Source: Neoarius graeffei
Lineage: Eukaryota > Chordata > Actinopteri > Siluriformes > Ariidae
Assembly (NCBI RefSeq): GCF_027579695.1
Contig: NC_083569.1
Span: forward strand, 73,060,649-73,124,648
Direction: 5' to 3'
Length of the DNA: 64,000 nucleotides
A program made the translations under genes and the position numbers. The notes under the pieces were generated by a model. It saw nothing but the letters and a program-made list of their open reading frames with translations, searched no databases and was not told the DNA's origin. Below, one piece after another: positions 54,001 through 61,685 of this stretch; positions within the stretch are counted from its first letter, which is position 1, and every line of letters begins with the position of its first letter.

Positions 54001-56427
54001 TGATGCGCCAAATGTTTTCTATGGGTGAAAGATCTGGACTGCAGGCTGGCCAGTTCAGTACCCGGACCCTTCTTCTACGCAGCCATGATGCTGTAATTGA
54101 TGCAGTATGTGGTTTGGCATTGTCATGTTGGAAAATGCAAGGTCTTCCCTGAAAGAGATGTCGTCTGGATGGGAGCATATGTTGCTCTAGAACCTGGATA
54201 TACCTTTCAGCATTGATGGTGTCTTTCCAGATGTGTAAGCTGCCCATGCCACACGCACTAATGCAACCCCATACCATCAGAGATGCAGGCTTCTGAACTG
54301 AGCGCTGATAACAACTTGGGTCGTCCTTCTCCTCCGTGCGAATGACACGGCGTCCCTGATTTCCATAAAGAACTTCAAATTTTGATTCGTCTGACCACAG
54401 AACAGTTTTCCACTTTGCCACAGTCCATTTTAAATGAGCCTTGGCCCAGAGAAGACGTCTGCGCTTCTGGATCATGTTTAGATGCGGCTTCTTCTTTGAA
54501 CTATAGAGTTTTAGCTGGCAACGGCGGATGGCACGGTGAATTGTGTTCACAGATAATGTTCTCTGGAAATATTCCTGAGCCCATTTTGTGATTTCCAATA
54601 CAGAAGCATGCCTGTATGTGATGCAGTGCCGTCTAAGGGCCCGAAGATCACGGGCACCCAGTATGGTTTTCCGGCCTTGACCCTTACGCACAGAGATTCT
54701 TCCAGATTCTCTGAATCTTTTGATGATATTATGCACTGTAGATGATGATATGTTCAAACTCTTTGCAATTTTACACTGTCGAACTCCTTTCTGATATTGC
54801 TCCACTATTTGTCGTTGCAGAATTAGGGGGATTGGTGATCCTCTTCCCATCTTTACTTCTGAGAGCCGCTGCCACTCCAAGATGCTCTTTTTATACCCAG
54901 TCATGTTAATGACCTATTGCCAATTGACCTAATGAATTGCAATTTGGTCCTCCAGCTGTTCCTTTTTTGTACCTTTAACTTTTCCAGCCTCTTATTGCCC
55001 CGTCCCAACTTTTTTGAGATGTGTTGCTGTCATGAAATTTCAAATGAGCCAATATTTGGCATGAAATTTCAAAATGTCTCACTTTCGACATTTGATATGT
55101 TGTCCATGTTCTATTGTGAATACAATATCAGTTTTTGAGATTTGTAAATTATTGCATTCCATTTTTAGTTACAATTTGTACTTTGTCCCAACTTTTTTGG
55201 AATCGGGGTTGTAGTAGACTGCTACACCCACAGTGTAAGAAGGAGAGAGATACCGCAGGTCATTCATACCGGCTGCTGTCAGACTGTAAAACACCCACAA
55301 CTTGTAACGTAGCACCAATAACCTGTTTGTCGTTATATTTGCACTACTTCACCACTACTACCTCTGCCATCTCTCAATCTTTTTTATTTGTTATCTTTAT
55401 GACAATTTCTTGCTACTGTAACACGTGAATTTCCCCGATGTGGGATCAATAAAGTGAATCTAATCTAATCTAATGGTTTCTTCTTAAAAGTACAGTTTTG
55501 TTGCTTTATTCCTAAGAATGGATGACCTTGGATGTTCGGACAGACAGCACACACCCACACAGGTTATCCCAAGTATTGAGTAAACAGTAAAAAGGACCAT
55601 TTAAATGATGGGAAAACACTAAAACAGGGCACTGATCTGTACAATCAGGAAGAGAAATAAATCAAAACAAAACATCCAGATGACCAGGATGACTCACTCT
55701 GAATTAGCACTTCTGCTTTGTGAACTGATGCTAGTAGCTGTGACGTTTAATATATGTACACATGTTAGCTATTTAACTTAAATTAAATTAAATTCACAAC
55801 ACTGACTGCACTGTGTTATAGTAGTGCAATATTTGTCTGTTAGTTAAAAGACACACAGCAGTCACTGATCCTAGTCAACCGAAACAAATGAAATACTCCT
55901 GAAAAAGGTTTGCTTAGCCATGTAACATCTTTATAATTTGAGAAATAAAAGGTTTTGATGAAGGAGACAGGTTAAACCTGGTCATGGAGACGCCCTGGGC
56001 TGAATCATGCAGGACACAGGCTGGGTCCACTAAGCTAACAGCTCAGAGGCTAGCTGTAGCTAGTCTAAGCTAACTAGCTTGCTTACTTCTTTCCAACTCG
56101 CTAATTTATACATTTGTTTAAGGCTTCATATAGCTAAATAAGTTCCTCAGCAAATACCCCATTCAGCCGAACTGCACCTGTATCAGTAATAACGAGAACT
56201 CGCCTGCGTGATAAACTTTGAGGAGGAGATGTTCTGGACCAGGAGGGGTTTCACCTTGCTAGCTGTTTACCTTCCAGGCTGTTAGCTGAACCAAAACACC
56301 GGCTCACGCAGCCGAGACAGAGGTAGAGACACTAGCAGGCTAACGGCTACAAAGCGACCGAGGAGAAATAAAAACTCACCATCGTACATATCGAGGCGAT
56401 CTTTCGGACTGTCATCAGTATTTCCAT
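35878..56427 (-). CDS. usp12: Ubiquitin carboxyl-terminal hydrolase 12 (complete, nine exons)
   Basis: Coding exons on the - strand: 56427-56380, 51931-51851, 51407-51194, 46930-46677, 46208-46132, 40417-40334, 37498-37301, 37161-37083, 35979-35878. All phases agree and give 378 residues against about 370 in mammals. It is a cysteine deubiquitinase of the USP12/USP46 pair, which in animals works with WD-repeat activators (WDR48/UAF1, WDR20). Catalytic residues are Cys48 (FGNTCYCN), His325 (PNRGHY) and Asp341 (LLFDDDIVE). Zinc-binding pairs of the fingers region are Cys194/197 and Cys241/244. The start MEILMTV and residues [20 protein letters not shown] and [11 protein letters not shown] match USP12 rather than USP46. 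A Gly/Ser-rich insert lies at residues 157-177. Teleosts may carry two copies; which one this is cannot be told here. Confidence 0.95.
35991..36027. repeat. (GA)n microsatellite
   Basis: About 18 GA units just upstream of usp12 exon 9, within 50 bp of its acceptor. Confidence 0.9.
36028..37082. other. usp12 intron 8, no repeat recognised
   Basis: Unique-looking intron sequence with short A and T runs. No coding frame is supported. Confidence 0.4.
37083..37161 (-). CDS. usp12: usp12 exon 8 (His box)
   Basis: 79 nt; acceptor gtttcag, donor gtaaga; phase 2 in, phase 0 out. Encodes [20 protein letters not shown] and DDDIVE, holding catalytic His325 and Asp341. Confidence 0.95.
37301..37498 (-). 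CDS. usp12: usp12 exon 7
   Basis: 198 nt; acceptor ctcttcag, donor gtagga; phase 2 both sides. Encodes [40 protein letters not shown] and the USP12-type SGDATNPDR, ending at VVVHCG. Confidence 0.95.
37885..38542. mobile_element. PIF/Harbinger-type MITE with TTA TSD
   Basis: Ends GGCTACGTTCACACTGCA and GCAGTGTGAACGTAGCG are inverted repeats, flanked by TTA at 37882-37884 and 38543-38545. Three-base TWA duplications are the Harbinger signature. Carries a Myb-like coding remnant. Confidence 0.8.
38180..38344 (+). pseudogene. Myb/SANT-like (trihelix) fragment of a Harbinger element
   Basis: 54 codons from ATG to TAA. After an acidic start it reads [20 protein letters not shown], then [11 protein letters not shown], the first helices of the Myb/SANT-like DNA-binding protein that accompanies PIF/Harbinger transposases. 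It stops where the third helix should begin. Confidence 0.6.
38716..38811 (+). pseudogene. THAP-like zinc finger remnant
   Basis: 31 codons from ATG to [16 protein letters not shown], then HYRLPTIKK. The C-x4-C start and the later RLP motif fit the first half of a THAP domain. Downstream the frame is broken, so the second Cys-x2-His is lost. Confidence 0.45.
39222..39257 (-). repeat. SINE 3' tip
   Basis: Only the tail catctcattatctctagccg of the V-SINE/HE1 family (reverse). It abuts a T run. Confidence 0.7.
39274..39493. mobile_element. Small palindromic MITE
   Basis: Outer pair atcatccacctctag / ctagaggtggatgat and inner pair gctgcgtcatgacagac / complement. About 220 bp, no coding capacity. 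Confidence 0.6.
40334..40417 (-). CDS. usp12: usp12 exon 6 (second zinc-binding CxxC)
   Basis: 84 nt; acceptor tgtgcag, donor gtaagg; phase 2 on both sides. Encodes [19 protein letters not shown] with zinc ligands Cys241 and Cys244, then RSKQEAQK. Its 5.7-kb upstream intron carries the nested Crypton-like and THAP elements. Confidence 0.93.
40655..42523. repeat. Unclassified repeat split by a Tc1 copy
   Basis: Left part (caagagtgctccgagagcgc, tcccccactgg) and right part (acggacggacggatggac, ccagcgggggag) read as one repeat interrupted at TA by the Tc1 element 40747-42281. The ctgg/ccag-ccccc ends are partly inverted. The family is not identified. Confidence 0.45.
40747..42281 (+). mobile_element. 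Tc1-type transposon, copy 2 (one premature stop)
   Basis: TA at 40745-40746 and 42282-42283. The transposase frame 40985-41908 (307 codons) has helix-turn-helix motifs and DDE residues [12 protein letters not shown] and LSPIENIW. It ends at TGA 41906-41908, where the intact copy has CGA (Arg), removing the last ~65 residues. A short 5' segment is deleted compared with copies 1 and 3. Confidence 0.9.
42524..43781. other. usp12 intron sequence, unresolved
   Basis: No intact gene. A cagaggtgggtaga motif at about 42773 looks like one hAT-type end without a partner. Short open segments at 43095-43220 and 43270-43620 contain stops in every frame. Confidence 0.35.
44219..45667. mobile_element. TTAA-target element encoding a THAP domain (Kolobok-like)
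   Basis: Ends AGGACCCATGGCATG and (reverse) AGGTCCTATGGCATG, 13 of 15 identical, with TTAA at 44215-44218 and 45668-45671. Kolobok-superfamily transposons are known for TTAA duplications and THAP-type fingers. No transposase core remains in the 1,449 bp. Confidence 0.75.
45044..45343 (-). CDS. THAP-type zinc finger ORF of the nested element
   Basis: 99 codons, intact from ATG to TAA. C2CH layout: Cys12, Cys17, then 39 residues to Cys57-x2-His60, inside CTVHGC and VYVCRKHF. Trp37 lies in QWLNLI, and a terminal LKPRSVPSI matches the AVPTIF-type box. THAP domains bind DNA and are common in P- and Kolobok-type transposases. The frame is short for a transposase: only the DNA-binding module survives. 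A donor-like gtaagt lies right after the stop. Whether it is expressed is unknown. Confidence 0.65.
   Translation of the reverse strand: MAPPKRAKHGNCTVHGCDNTEKSLFLLPMGEPLKTQWLNLIYFNNTPSSLPKTVYVCRKHFPEECFHNLGQYRAGFAHQLSLKPRSVPSIPAASATNTE
46132..46208 (-). CDS. usp12: usp12 exon 5
   Basis: 77 nt; acceptor ccctcag, donor gtaaac; phase 0 in, phase 2 out. Encodes [20 protein letters not shown] through ITHCL, with the Arg codon split across the next intron. Confidence 0.93.
46209..46676. other. usp12 intron 4, no repeat recognised
   Basis: Unique-looking intron between exons 5 and 4 with a short A run near 46537. No coding support. Confidence 0.4.
46677..46930 (-). CDS. usp12: usp12 exon 4
   Basis: 254 nt; acceptor attag, donor gtgagc; phase 1 in, phase 0 out. 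It encodes the [13 protein letters not shown] box, then a Gly/Ser-rich stretch at residues 157-177 (46805-46743) longer than in mammals, then [20 protein letters not shown] with zinc-ligand cysteines 194 and 197. Confidence 0.94.
47095..48192 (+). mobile_element. Decayed mariner/Tc1-type element
   Basis: Ends TTCACTCACTGAGCACTTTATT and (reverse) TTCACTCATGGAGCACTTTA are inverted repeats, TA at 47093-47094 and 48193-48194. A + frame at 47739-48029 keeps [20 protein letters not shown] and [16 protein letters not shown], the second-Asp and Glu region of a transposase, with many substitutions. Related to 28855-29361. Confidence 0.8.
48470..48622 (-). pseudogene. Myb/SANT-like (trihelix) fragment
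   Basis: 50 codons from ATG 48622-48620 to TAG. Reads [20 protein letters not shown] then FMDGRKTRN, the usual start of the Myb/SANT-like protein encoded next to Harbinger-type transposases. Truncated after the second helix. Confidence 0.6.
49264..49665. repeat. CA-rich and CG-rich simple repeat cluster
   Basis: (CA)n tracts at 49264-49325, then at 49562-49665 a short minisatellite of gcgcgcgcgc blocks separated by acaacgcaccagg-type spacers. Alternating purine-pyrimidine DNA inside the 48268-50494 element. Confidence 0.8.
50500..51193. other. usp12 intron 3 sequence, no gene seen
   Basis: Nothing recognised apart from short homopolymer runs. Confidence 0.4.
51194..51407 (-). CDS. usp12: usp12 exon 3 (Cys box)
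   Basis: 214 nt between acceptor aattgcag and donor gtaaca; phase 0 in, phase 1 out. It starts [20 protein letters not shown]; the catalytic Cys48 codon is at 51395-51393. It continues through LLTCLADLF and [17 protein letters not shown]. Confidence 0.95.
51408..51850. other. usp12 intron 2, simple-sequence rich
   Basis: Contains GA-rich DNA at 51439-51487, an A-rich tract with gg interruptions at 51658-51700, and a GAG repeat at 51828-51842 ten bp from exon 2. Confidence 0.6.
51851..51931 (-). CDS. usp12: usp12 exon 2
   Basis: 81 nt between acceptor tttttcag and donor gtaagt, phase 0 both sides. Encodes [20 protein letters not shown] through HYFGLVN, nearly identical to vertebrate USP12. 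Confidence 0.93.
51932..52773. other. usp12 intron 1, 3' part, no gene seen
   Basis: No coding or repeat boundary recognised except a T run at 52666-52678. Confidence 0.4.
52774..53072 (+). repeat. V-SINE-like SINE (second tail type) fused to a LINE
   Basis: tRNA head and core as in other copies, then the body seen at 4860-5040 (cctgacccctgactgctccc, tgttcactgcttcagatggg). At about 53063-53072 the sequence atgaatttca passes directly into a LINE ORF; the normal SINE tail is absent. Confidence 0.7.
53611..55211 (-). mobile_element. Tc1-type transposon, copy 3 (full-length frame)
   Basis: Terminal repeats CAACCCCGATTCCAAAAAAG at both ends, TA at 53609-53610 and 55212-55213. Inserted into the LINE fragment 53073-55474, so it is younger than that LINE. 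Confidence 0.95.
53780..54904 (-). CDS. Tc1-type transposase, apparently intact
   Basis: 374 codons; the likely true start is the second Met (MGRGSPIP, residue 19). Paired helix-turn-helix region: [20 protein letters not shown], then a GRKT hook-like linker. Catalytic DD34E: Asp172 (LWSDES), Asp261 (FQHDNAKPH), Glu296 (SPIENIW). The C-terminus [12 protein letters not shown] reads into the right end of the element. The protein cuts and pastes the element at TA sites. This is the only copy of its subfamily here without stops; activity is unknown. Confidence 0.85.
   Translation of the reverse strand: MTGYKKSILEWQRLSEVKMGRGSPIPLILQRQIVEQYQKGVRQCKIAKSLNISSSTVHNIIKRFRESGRISVRKGQGRKTILGARDLRALRRHCITYRHASVLEITKWAQEYFQRTLSVNTIHRAIRRCQLKLYSSKKKPHLNMIQKRRRLLWAKAHLKWTVAKWKTVLWSDESKFEVLYGNQGRRVIRTEEKDDPSCYQRSVQKPASLMVWGCISACGMGSLHIWKDTINAERYIQVLEQHMLPSRRHLFQGRPCIFQHDNAKPHTASITASWLRRRRVRVLNWPACSPDLSPIENIWRIIKRKIRQKRPKTVEQLESYIRQEWVNIPIPKLEQLVSSVPRRLQTVVKRKGDVSQWETWPCPNFFEMWCCHEI
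55475..56279. other. usp12 intron 1, 5' part, no gene seen
   Basis: Unique-looking; short repeats of gctagct at 56035-56085. No coding support. Confidence 0.4.
56380..56427 (-). CDS. usp12: usp12 exon 1
   Basis: ATG at 56427-56425 begins a 16-codon exon, [16 protein letters not shown], ending at donor ATG|GTGAGT. The first ATG has C at -3 and G at +4. A second in-frame ATG four codons later corresponds to the usual USP46 start, so either could be used. Confidence 0.9.
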
Positions 56428-56720
56428 CCGTCTGCAGCCATACTGGACCAAACCCCAGCTGTAAAACCGTGACAGCCACAAAAGGCTGGATTTCCGGTGA
56501 AAAAGCCCCGCTTTTGCCTGTCCAGCAGCTGGACACAGAACGAGGAGTGCCCGTCTGCTGTCACTGCAAGACCTCTGTGTGTGTGTGTGTCCCTGTCCGG
56601 TGTGCAGCGCGCATGCGCAAAATCTTCGCGCATGTGCAGTACACAGGAGACGCCGCGAAGGGCGTATCTGTTCCGTAAAAAGAGATGGCCGCCATCTTAC
56701 CACTCGCATCGCGTGTGATG
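56428..56720 (-). promoter_or_regulatory. usp12: usp12 CpG-rich promoter and 5' UTR
   Basis: GC-rich DNA immediately upstream of the usp12 ATG. It holds an NRF-1-type palindrome GCGCATGCGCA (about 56609-56619), an ETS-type CCGGAA on the - strand (about 56492-56497), and a YY1-type AAGATGGCGGC on the - strand inside a near-palindrome at 56682-56699. A short GT repeat lies at 56576-56590. These sites are typical of TATA-less housekeeping promoters. The start site is probably near the YY1 element. Confidence 0.6.
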
Positions 56721-56768
56721 TTAAACGGCTTGTGTTTGGGGGTTAGACCAAACATTTTTTTCTACCCC

Positions 56769-57132
56769 CTCATCTCATCTCATCTCATTATCTCTAGCCA
56801 CTTTATCCTGTTCTACAGGGTCGCAGGCAAGCTGGAGCCTATCCCAGCTGACTACGGGTGAAAGGCGGGGTGCACCCTGGACAAGTCGCCAGGTCATCAC
56901 AGGGCTGACACATAGACACAGACAACCATTCACACTCACATTCACACCTACGGTCAATTTAGAGTCACCAGTTAACCTAACCTGCATGTCTTTGGACTGT
57001 GGGGGAAACCTACGCGGACACGGGGAGAACATGCAAACTCCACACAGAAAGGCCCTCGCCGGCCACAGGGCTCGAACCCGGACCTTCTTGCTGTGAGGCG
57101 ACAGCGCTAACCACTACACCACCATGCCGCCC
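56769..57132 (-). repeat. V-SINE/HE1-like SINE, GATGA-tail type
   Basis: Reverse copy with a small deletion in the core (gggggaaacc joined to tacgcggacac). It lies just upstream of the usp12 promoter. Confidence 0.9.
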
Positions 57133-57250
57133 TATCTAAGTATGGAAATACCAATATTTGGCCAACTGAAAAATGCTTACCCCCCTGTACATACCCTCTG
57201 AAGTTAATAACCCCTCCAAATAGTCAAAAACTGCCTTTTTCACTAATATA

Positions 57251-57771
57251 CACTACCGTTCAAAAGTTTGGGGTCACTTTGAAATGTCCTTATTTTTGAA
57301 AGAAAAGCACTGTTCTTTTCAATGAAGATCACTTTAAACTAATCAGAAATCCACTCTATACATTGCTAATGTGCTAAATGACTATTCTAGCTGCTGGGTT
57401 TTGGTGCAATATCTCCATAGGTGTATAGAGGCCCATTTCCAGCAACTCTCACTCCAGTGTTCTAATGGTACAATGTGTTTGCTCATTGCCTCAGAAGGCT
57501 AATGGATGATTAGAAAACCCTTGTACAATCATGTTAGCACAGCTGAAAACAGTTGAGCTCTTTAGAGAAGCTATAAAACTGACCTTCCTTTGAGCAGATT
57601 GAGTTTCTGGAGCGTCACATTTGTGGGGTCGATTAAATGCTCAAAATGGCCAGAAAAATGGCTTGACTATATTTTCTATTCATTTTACAACTTATGGCGG
57701 TAAATAAAAGTGTGACTTTTCATGGAAAACACAAAATTGTCTGGGTGACCCCAAACTTTTGAACAGTAGTG
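57251..57771. mobile_element. Tc1-type MITE (CACTACCGTTCAAAAGTTTG ends)
   Basis: Ends CACTACCGTTCAAAAGTTTG and GAACAGTAGTG with an inverted ggggtcac block, TA at 57249-57250 and 57772-57773. 521 bp; the transposase is deleted. Confidence 0.85.
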
Positions 57772-57853
57772 TAAGCATTCCTTAACAGAAATAACTCTTA
57801 AATATAACATCAAAAATCACAGTAATAACATTTATTTCTCACAAAAAGAGTTG

Positions 57854-58186
57854 TTAAAAACCCTCATTTTGTCTCTGTTTACGGGTTTGAATCAGAGTAA
57901 CAAATTCTCCATAAAGTTTCAAGATGTGCTTCTTTATATGTCTGGTGTGGATGGTGTATAAGTTACAAAATAACCAGTGCTCTTGAACAAGTTCTGCCAG
58001 CAACTGAGCAGCAGCATCCCTGGATCTCTGTGCTTGACCAGCACGCTTCAGCCGCAGCAGATAGAGCATATTCTGAATGATGTCCTTCCCTGTTGGAAGC
58101 ATCCCAGATGGGAACTCAGCCTGCTCTATGCACTCTACTACATCTAGTATCTTCTTAGCTTTTGACCGTGTTGCAACAGAAGCCAT
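57854..58186 (-). CDS. Uncharacterised ORF inside the 57175-58640 element
   Basis: 110 codons, ATG to TGA, no interruption. Starts MASVATRSKAKKILDVVE; the middle (GQAQRSRDAAAQLLAELVQE, HWLFCNLYTIHTRHIKKHIL) is helical and basic. A splice acceptor could precede it. I do not recognise the family. Its place between terminal repeats suggests a transposon-encoded first exon and not a host gene. Confidence 0.4.
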   Translation of the reverse strand: MASVATRSKAKKILDVVECIEQAEFPSGMLPTGKDIIQNMLYLLRLKRAGQAQRSRDAAAQLLAELVQEHWLFCNLYTIHTRHIKKHILKLYGEFVTLIQTRKQRQNEGF

Positions 58187-58742
58187 TATTTACCTGCAAG
58201 AATACAAATAATGACTATTTAATACATTGGGAGATATAATTCAGATATGAATCATTTGTGCATACTGGTTCTTAAAACTAAATTAGTAACCTTAAGTAAT
58301 GATCCTCTGTGCTTAAAAATAGTTCATATTTGAGGTATTACTGAAGAGTGTGACATTCATCAATAACTTTAAAACTTGCTGAAAAAGAGCAGAATTACCA
58401 TATGTTTAATTTACTTGAATGCAAGTTTACTTACCACTAAGCTTATTACCTTAAAATAATGATCATCTGCACTGAAAATGTTGTAGTCGTACCTAGCGGC
58501 ATACCTGAAGAGGTTCGCATTCATCGATAACTTTAAAACACATTAAAAAATGCAGCATTCTAATATCAAACAGCACTGTAATGTATTTTGTCATATTGTA
58601 AGAATGGAAACTTTCAAAGGGTATGTACAGGGGGGTTAGCAAGGTTCAATTTAATAAAATTTGATATTTTCCCACATAGATGGACCATCTCCATATTTCT
58701 AGGGGGGTAAAACATGGAAAAGTCAAAATTCTTAAAATAACA

Positions 58743-58749
58743 ACCCCCC

Positions 58750-58780
<31 letters not shown>

Positions 58781-58782
58781 AC
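58743..58782. repeat. C run followed by (CA)n
   Basis: About 24 C then about 7 CA units. Likely to be length-variable and hard to sequence. Confidence 0.9.
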
Positions 58783-58798
58783 TTGTGTGTCAAAGCGT

Positions 58799-59186
58799 TG
58801 TCCATCCATCCATCCATCCATTATCTGTAACCGTTTTTCCTGTCCTACAGGGTCGCAGGCAAGCTGGAGCCTATCCCAGCTGACTATGGGTGAGAGGCGG
58901 GGTACACCCTGGACAAGTCACCAGGTCATCGCAGGGCTGACACATAGACACAAACAACCATTCACACTCACATTCACACCTACGGTCAGTTTAGAGCCAC
59001 CAATTAGCCTAACCTGCATGTGGGGGAAACCGGTGCACCCGGAGGAAACCCACGCAGACACGGGGAGAACATGCAAACTCTGCACAGAAAGGCCCTTGCC
59101 AGCCACTGGGCTCGAACTCAAGGACCTTCTTGCTGTGAGGCGACACCACTAACCACTACACCACCACCACTAACCACTGCACCACC
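58799..59186 (-). repeat. V-SINE/HE1-like SINE, GGATG-tail type
   Basis: Reverse copy. The head end has a local duplication of ctaaccactacaccacc. Confidence 0.87.
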
Positions 59187-59455
59187 TATTATAATTATTG
59201 TTGTTGTGGCATATGTGTCCTTACTGTCCATCCGCCTTGATTTATTTGTGATGCCTTGACTTTAGTTGACATTATTGTCCAGATATTTGTGCTGTCTCAG
59301 AAAATGCTTGTGTTGATTTGACAAGCTTGTTGAATTGAATGGCTCTTGTACATTCACAGATAATTAGGAGTGGTTTTCCATTGAAATGTTTGACTAGATT
59401 GCTATCACTCGCTGTGGTACACCTAGTGATTTGTCAAACATTGTTTGTGCACCAG

Positions 59456-59608
59456 CTCTGCATGTCGTTGGACTGTGGGGGAAACCCACACAGATACAGG
59501 GAGAACATGCAAACTCCACACAGAAAGGCCCTCGTCAGCCACTGGGCTCGAACCCAGAGCCTTCCTGCTTTGAGGCAACAGTGCTAACCACTACACCACC
59601 ATGCCACC
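59456..59608 (-). repeat. SINE 5' fragment
   Basis: Head and core start only (ctgcatgtcgttggactg to accatgccaccc), reverse strand; the 3' half is missing. Confidence 0.8.
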
Positions 59609-59641
59609 CTATTATTATCCCATTTCAACTGCAGTGGAAAT

Positions 59642-59942
59642 CTCATCTCATTATCTGTTGACATCCATCCATTGTCTGTAGCCGCTTTATCCTTCTACAG
59701 GGTCGCAGGCAAGCTGGACCCTATCCCAGCTGACTATGGGCGAAAGGTGGGGTACACCCTGGACAAGTCGCCAGGTCATCACAGGGCTGACACATAGACA
59801 CAGACAACCATTCACACTCTCATTCACACCTACGGTCAATTTAGAGTCACCAGTTAACCTAACCTGCATGTCTTTGGACTGTGGGGGAAACCGGAGCACC
59901 CGGCGGAAACCCACGCGGACACGGGGAGAACATGCAAACTCC
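59642..59942 (-). repeat. 5'-truncated SINE with imperfect 13-bp TSD
   Basis: 3' tail through the core, stopping at catgcaaactcc; the tRNA head is lost. Flanked by ctgcagtggaaat (59629-59641) and ctgaagtggaaat (59943-59955). The tail carries both GATGA- and GGATG-type units. Confidence 0.75.
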
Positions 59943-60016
59943 CTGAAGTGGAAATGGGATCTTAAAATTGCTTAGGTTTAGTGAACACGTCTTAGTAGTA
60001 GTTAGACAAGGGTCAT

Positions 60017-60404
60017 TTCTAGCTCAGTTTTCAAGATATCGGGATGAAACTTGGTGTGCATATAGGTAGTGACCATCTGTGATCTCCATATCATGCATGA
60101 CATCACATGACATCATGACGTCATTTTCCATCCATCCATCCATTATCTGTAGCTGCTTATCCTGTTCTACAGGGTCGCAGGCAAGCTGGAGCCTATCCCA
60201 GCTGACTATGGGTGAAAGGCGGGGTACACCCTGGACAAGTCGCCAGGTCATCACAGGGCTGACACATAGACACAGACAACCATTCACACTCACATTCTAG
60301 CTCAGTTTTCAAGATATCGGGATGAAACTTGGTGTGCATATAGGTAATGACCATCTGTGATCTCCATATCATGCATGACATCACATGACATCAAGATGTC
60401 ATTT
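60017..60404. repeat. 110-bp direct repeats flanking a truncated SINE
   Basis: 60017-60127 and 60295-60404 are the same sequence with about three differences (for example taggtagtgacc / taggtaatgacc). Between them lies only a 5'-truncated SINE (60128-60294). Confidence 0.85.
60128..60294 (-). repeat. 5'-truncated V-SINE/HE1-like SINE
   Basis: GGATG tail to cattcacactcacatt, reverse strand; the core and tRNA head are missing. It sits exactly between the 110-bp direct repeats. Confidence 0.85.
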
Positions 60405-60593
60405 TATGATATCATAAAATTTTCAGGAATGTCTATGAATGGGACCACCTGATACAGTACCAGGACAAGCTAGACAAAATTCTTTCATGCCATCTTCCCT
60501 TATACCTTAATAATTTTTAGCATTCATTTGACCTCGAACCTTTGGCAGAAATACATCAAAGGCCACTTATGCGTTAAATTGCTACTCCTCCCT

Positions 60594-60881
60594 CAGGCGG
60601 GGTACACCCTGGACAAGTGTGTCTATGTGTCATCACAGGGCTGACACATAGACAACCATTCACACTCACATTCACACCTACGGTCAATTTAGAGCCACCA
60701 ATTAACCTAACTTGCATGCCTTTGGACCGTGGGGGGAACCAGCACACCCAGAGGAAACCCACACAGGCACGGGGAGAACATGCAAACTCCACACAGAAGG
60801 GCCCTCATCAGCCGCTGGGCTCGAACTCAGGACCTTCTTACTGTGAGGCGACAGTGCTAACCACTACACCACCGTGCCGCT
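60594..60881 (-). repeat. SINE lacking its 3' tail
   Basis: From aggcggggtacaccctggac to accaccgtgccgc. An inverted scrap gtgtctatgtgtca sits near 60618, indicating a local rearrangement. Confidence 0.8.
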
Positions 60882-61286
60882 GATTAAAGCGTTGTATCCG
60901 ATCAAATTTGCCCCAAGAAAAGTATCTCCTGAGTTTTCCCCCTTTCATTACCTTCTCTTATTTTCTCACCTTTACCCCATTCCTTACATATCTTCATAGC
61001 GCTCCCCTTCACTGTAATTGTTTTTTTTTCTTTTCCAGTTCAATCTCTGATAATTTAACAACTCTTTTACAACTATAATTATTTTTACAGAGATGATTTC
61101 AGGTTTTTTTTTTGCAGGAAATCATATATCAGACGCCGTTCGGGAAATATGACCAACCCTGACTAAGTACTTATCGATATATTTGCACTCAATTTAAACT
61201 AAAATCATGCAGTTAAAACAGATAATCGATCATGCCCTTTTTGTAAATTTGTGCAAGTGAGTGTGACGTGTAGATGATCTACATTA
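60882..61286. other. Intergenic sequence, no gene seen
   Basis: AT-rich, no coding or repeat structure recognised. Confidence 0.4.
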
Positions 61287-61298
61287 TCAATTGTGCTT

Positions 61299-61673
61299 CA
61301 TTCATTCATTCATTCATTATCTCTAGCCGCTTTATCCTTCTACAGGGTCGCAGGCAAGCTGGGGCCTATCCCAGCTGACTACGGGCGAAAGGCGGGGTAC
61401 ACCCTGGACAAGTCGCCAGGTCATCACAGGGCTGACACATAGACACAGACAACCATTCACACTCACACCTACGGTCAATTTAGAGTCACCAGTTAACCTA
61501 ACCTGCATGTCTTTGGACTGTGGGGGAAACCGGAGCACCCGGAGGAAACCCACGCAGACACGGGGAGAACATGCAAACTCCGCACAGAAAGGCCCTCGCC
61601 GGCCCCGGGGCTCGAACCCAGGACCTTCTTGCTGTGAGGCGACAGCGCTAACCACTACACCACCGTGCCGCCC
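61299..61673 (-). repeat. V-SINE/HE1-like SINE with 12-bp TSD
   Basis: Full copy with a cattcattcatt tail, flanked by tcaattgtgctt at 61287-61298 and 61674-61685. Confidence 0.92.
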
Positions 61674-61685
61674 TCAATTGTGCTT

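Larger units (their letters stand above)
53073..55474 (+). pseudogene. Non-LTR retrotransposon 3' part (L2/Rex-like), split by Tc1 copy 3
   Basis: Open frame 53070-53610 encodes the end of an [67 protein letters not shown]. Tc1 copy 3 inserts at TA (53609-53610). The LINE resumes at 55214 and ends gggatcaataaagtgaatct with a short (aatct)n tail. The endonuclease and most of the RT are missing. Confidence 0.8.
57175..58640. mobile_element. Unclassified element with 20-bp terminal repeats
   Basis: Left GCTTACCCCCCTGTACATAC and right (reverse) GCTAACCCCCCTGTACATAC. About 1.47 kb including the mariner-type MITE at 57251-57771 and the - strand ORF at 57854-58186. The target duplication is not clear. 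Confidence 0.55.

Noticed and set aside
56282..56709. Overlapping 70-120 codon frames on both strands at the usp12 promoter
   Set aside because: GC-rich promoter DNA gives long chance frames; only the 16-codon exon 1 frame continues into usp12.
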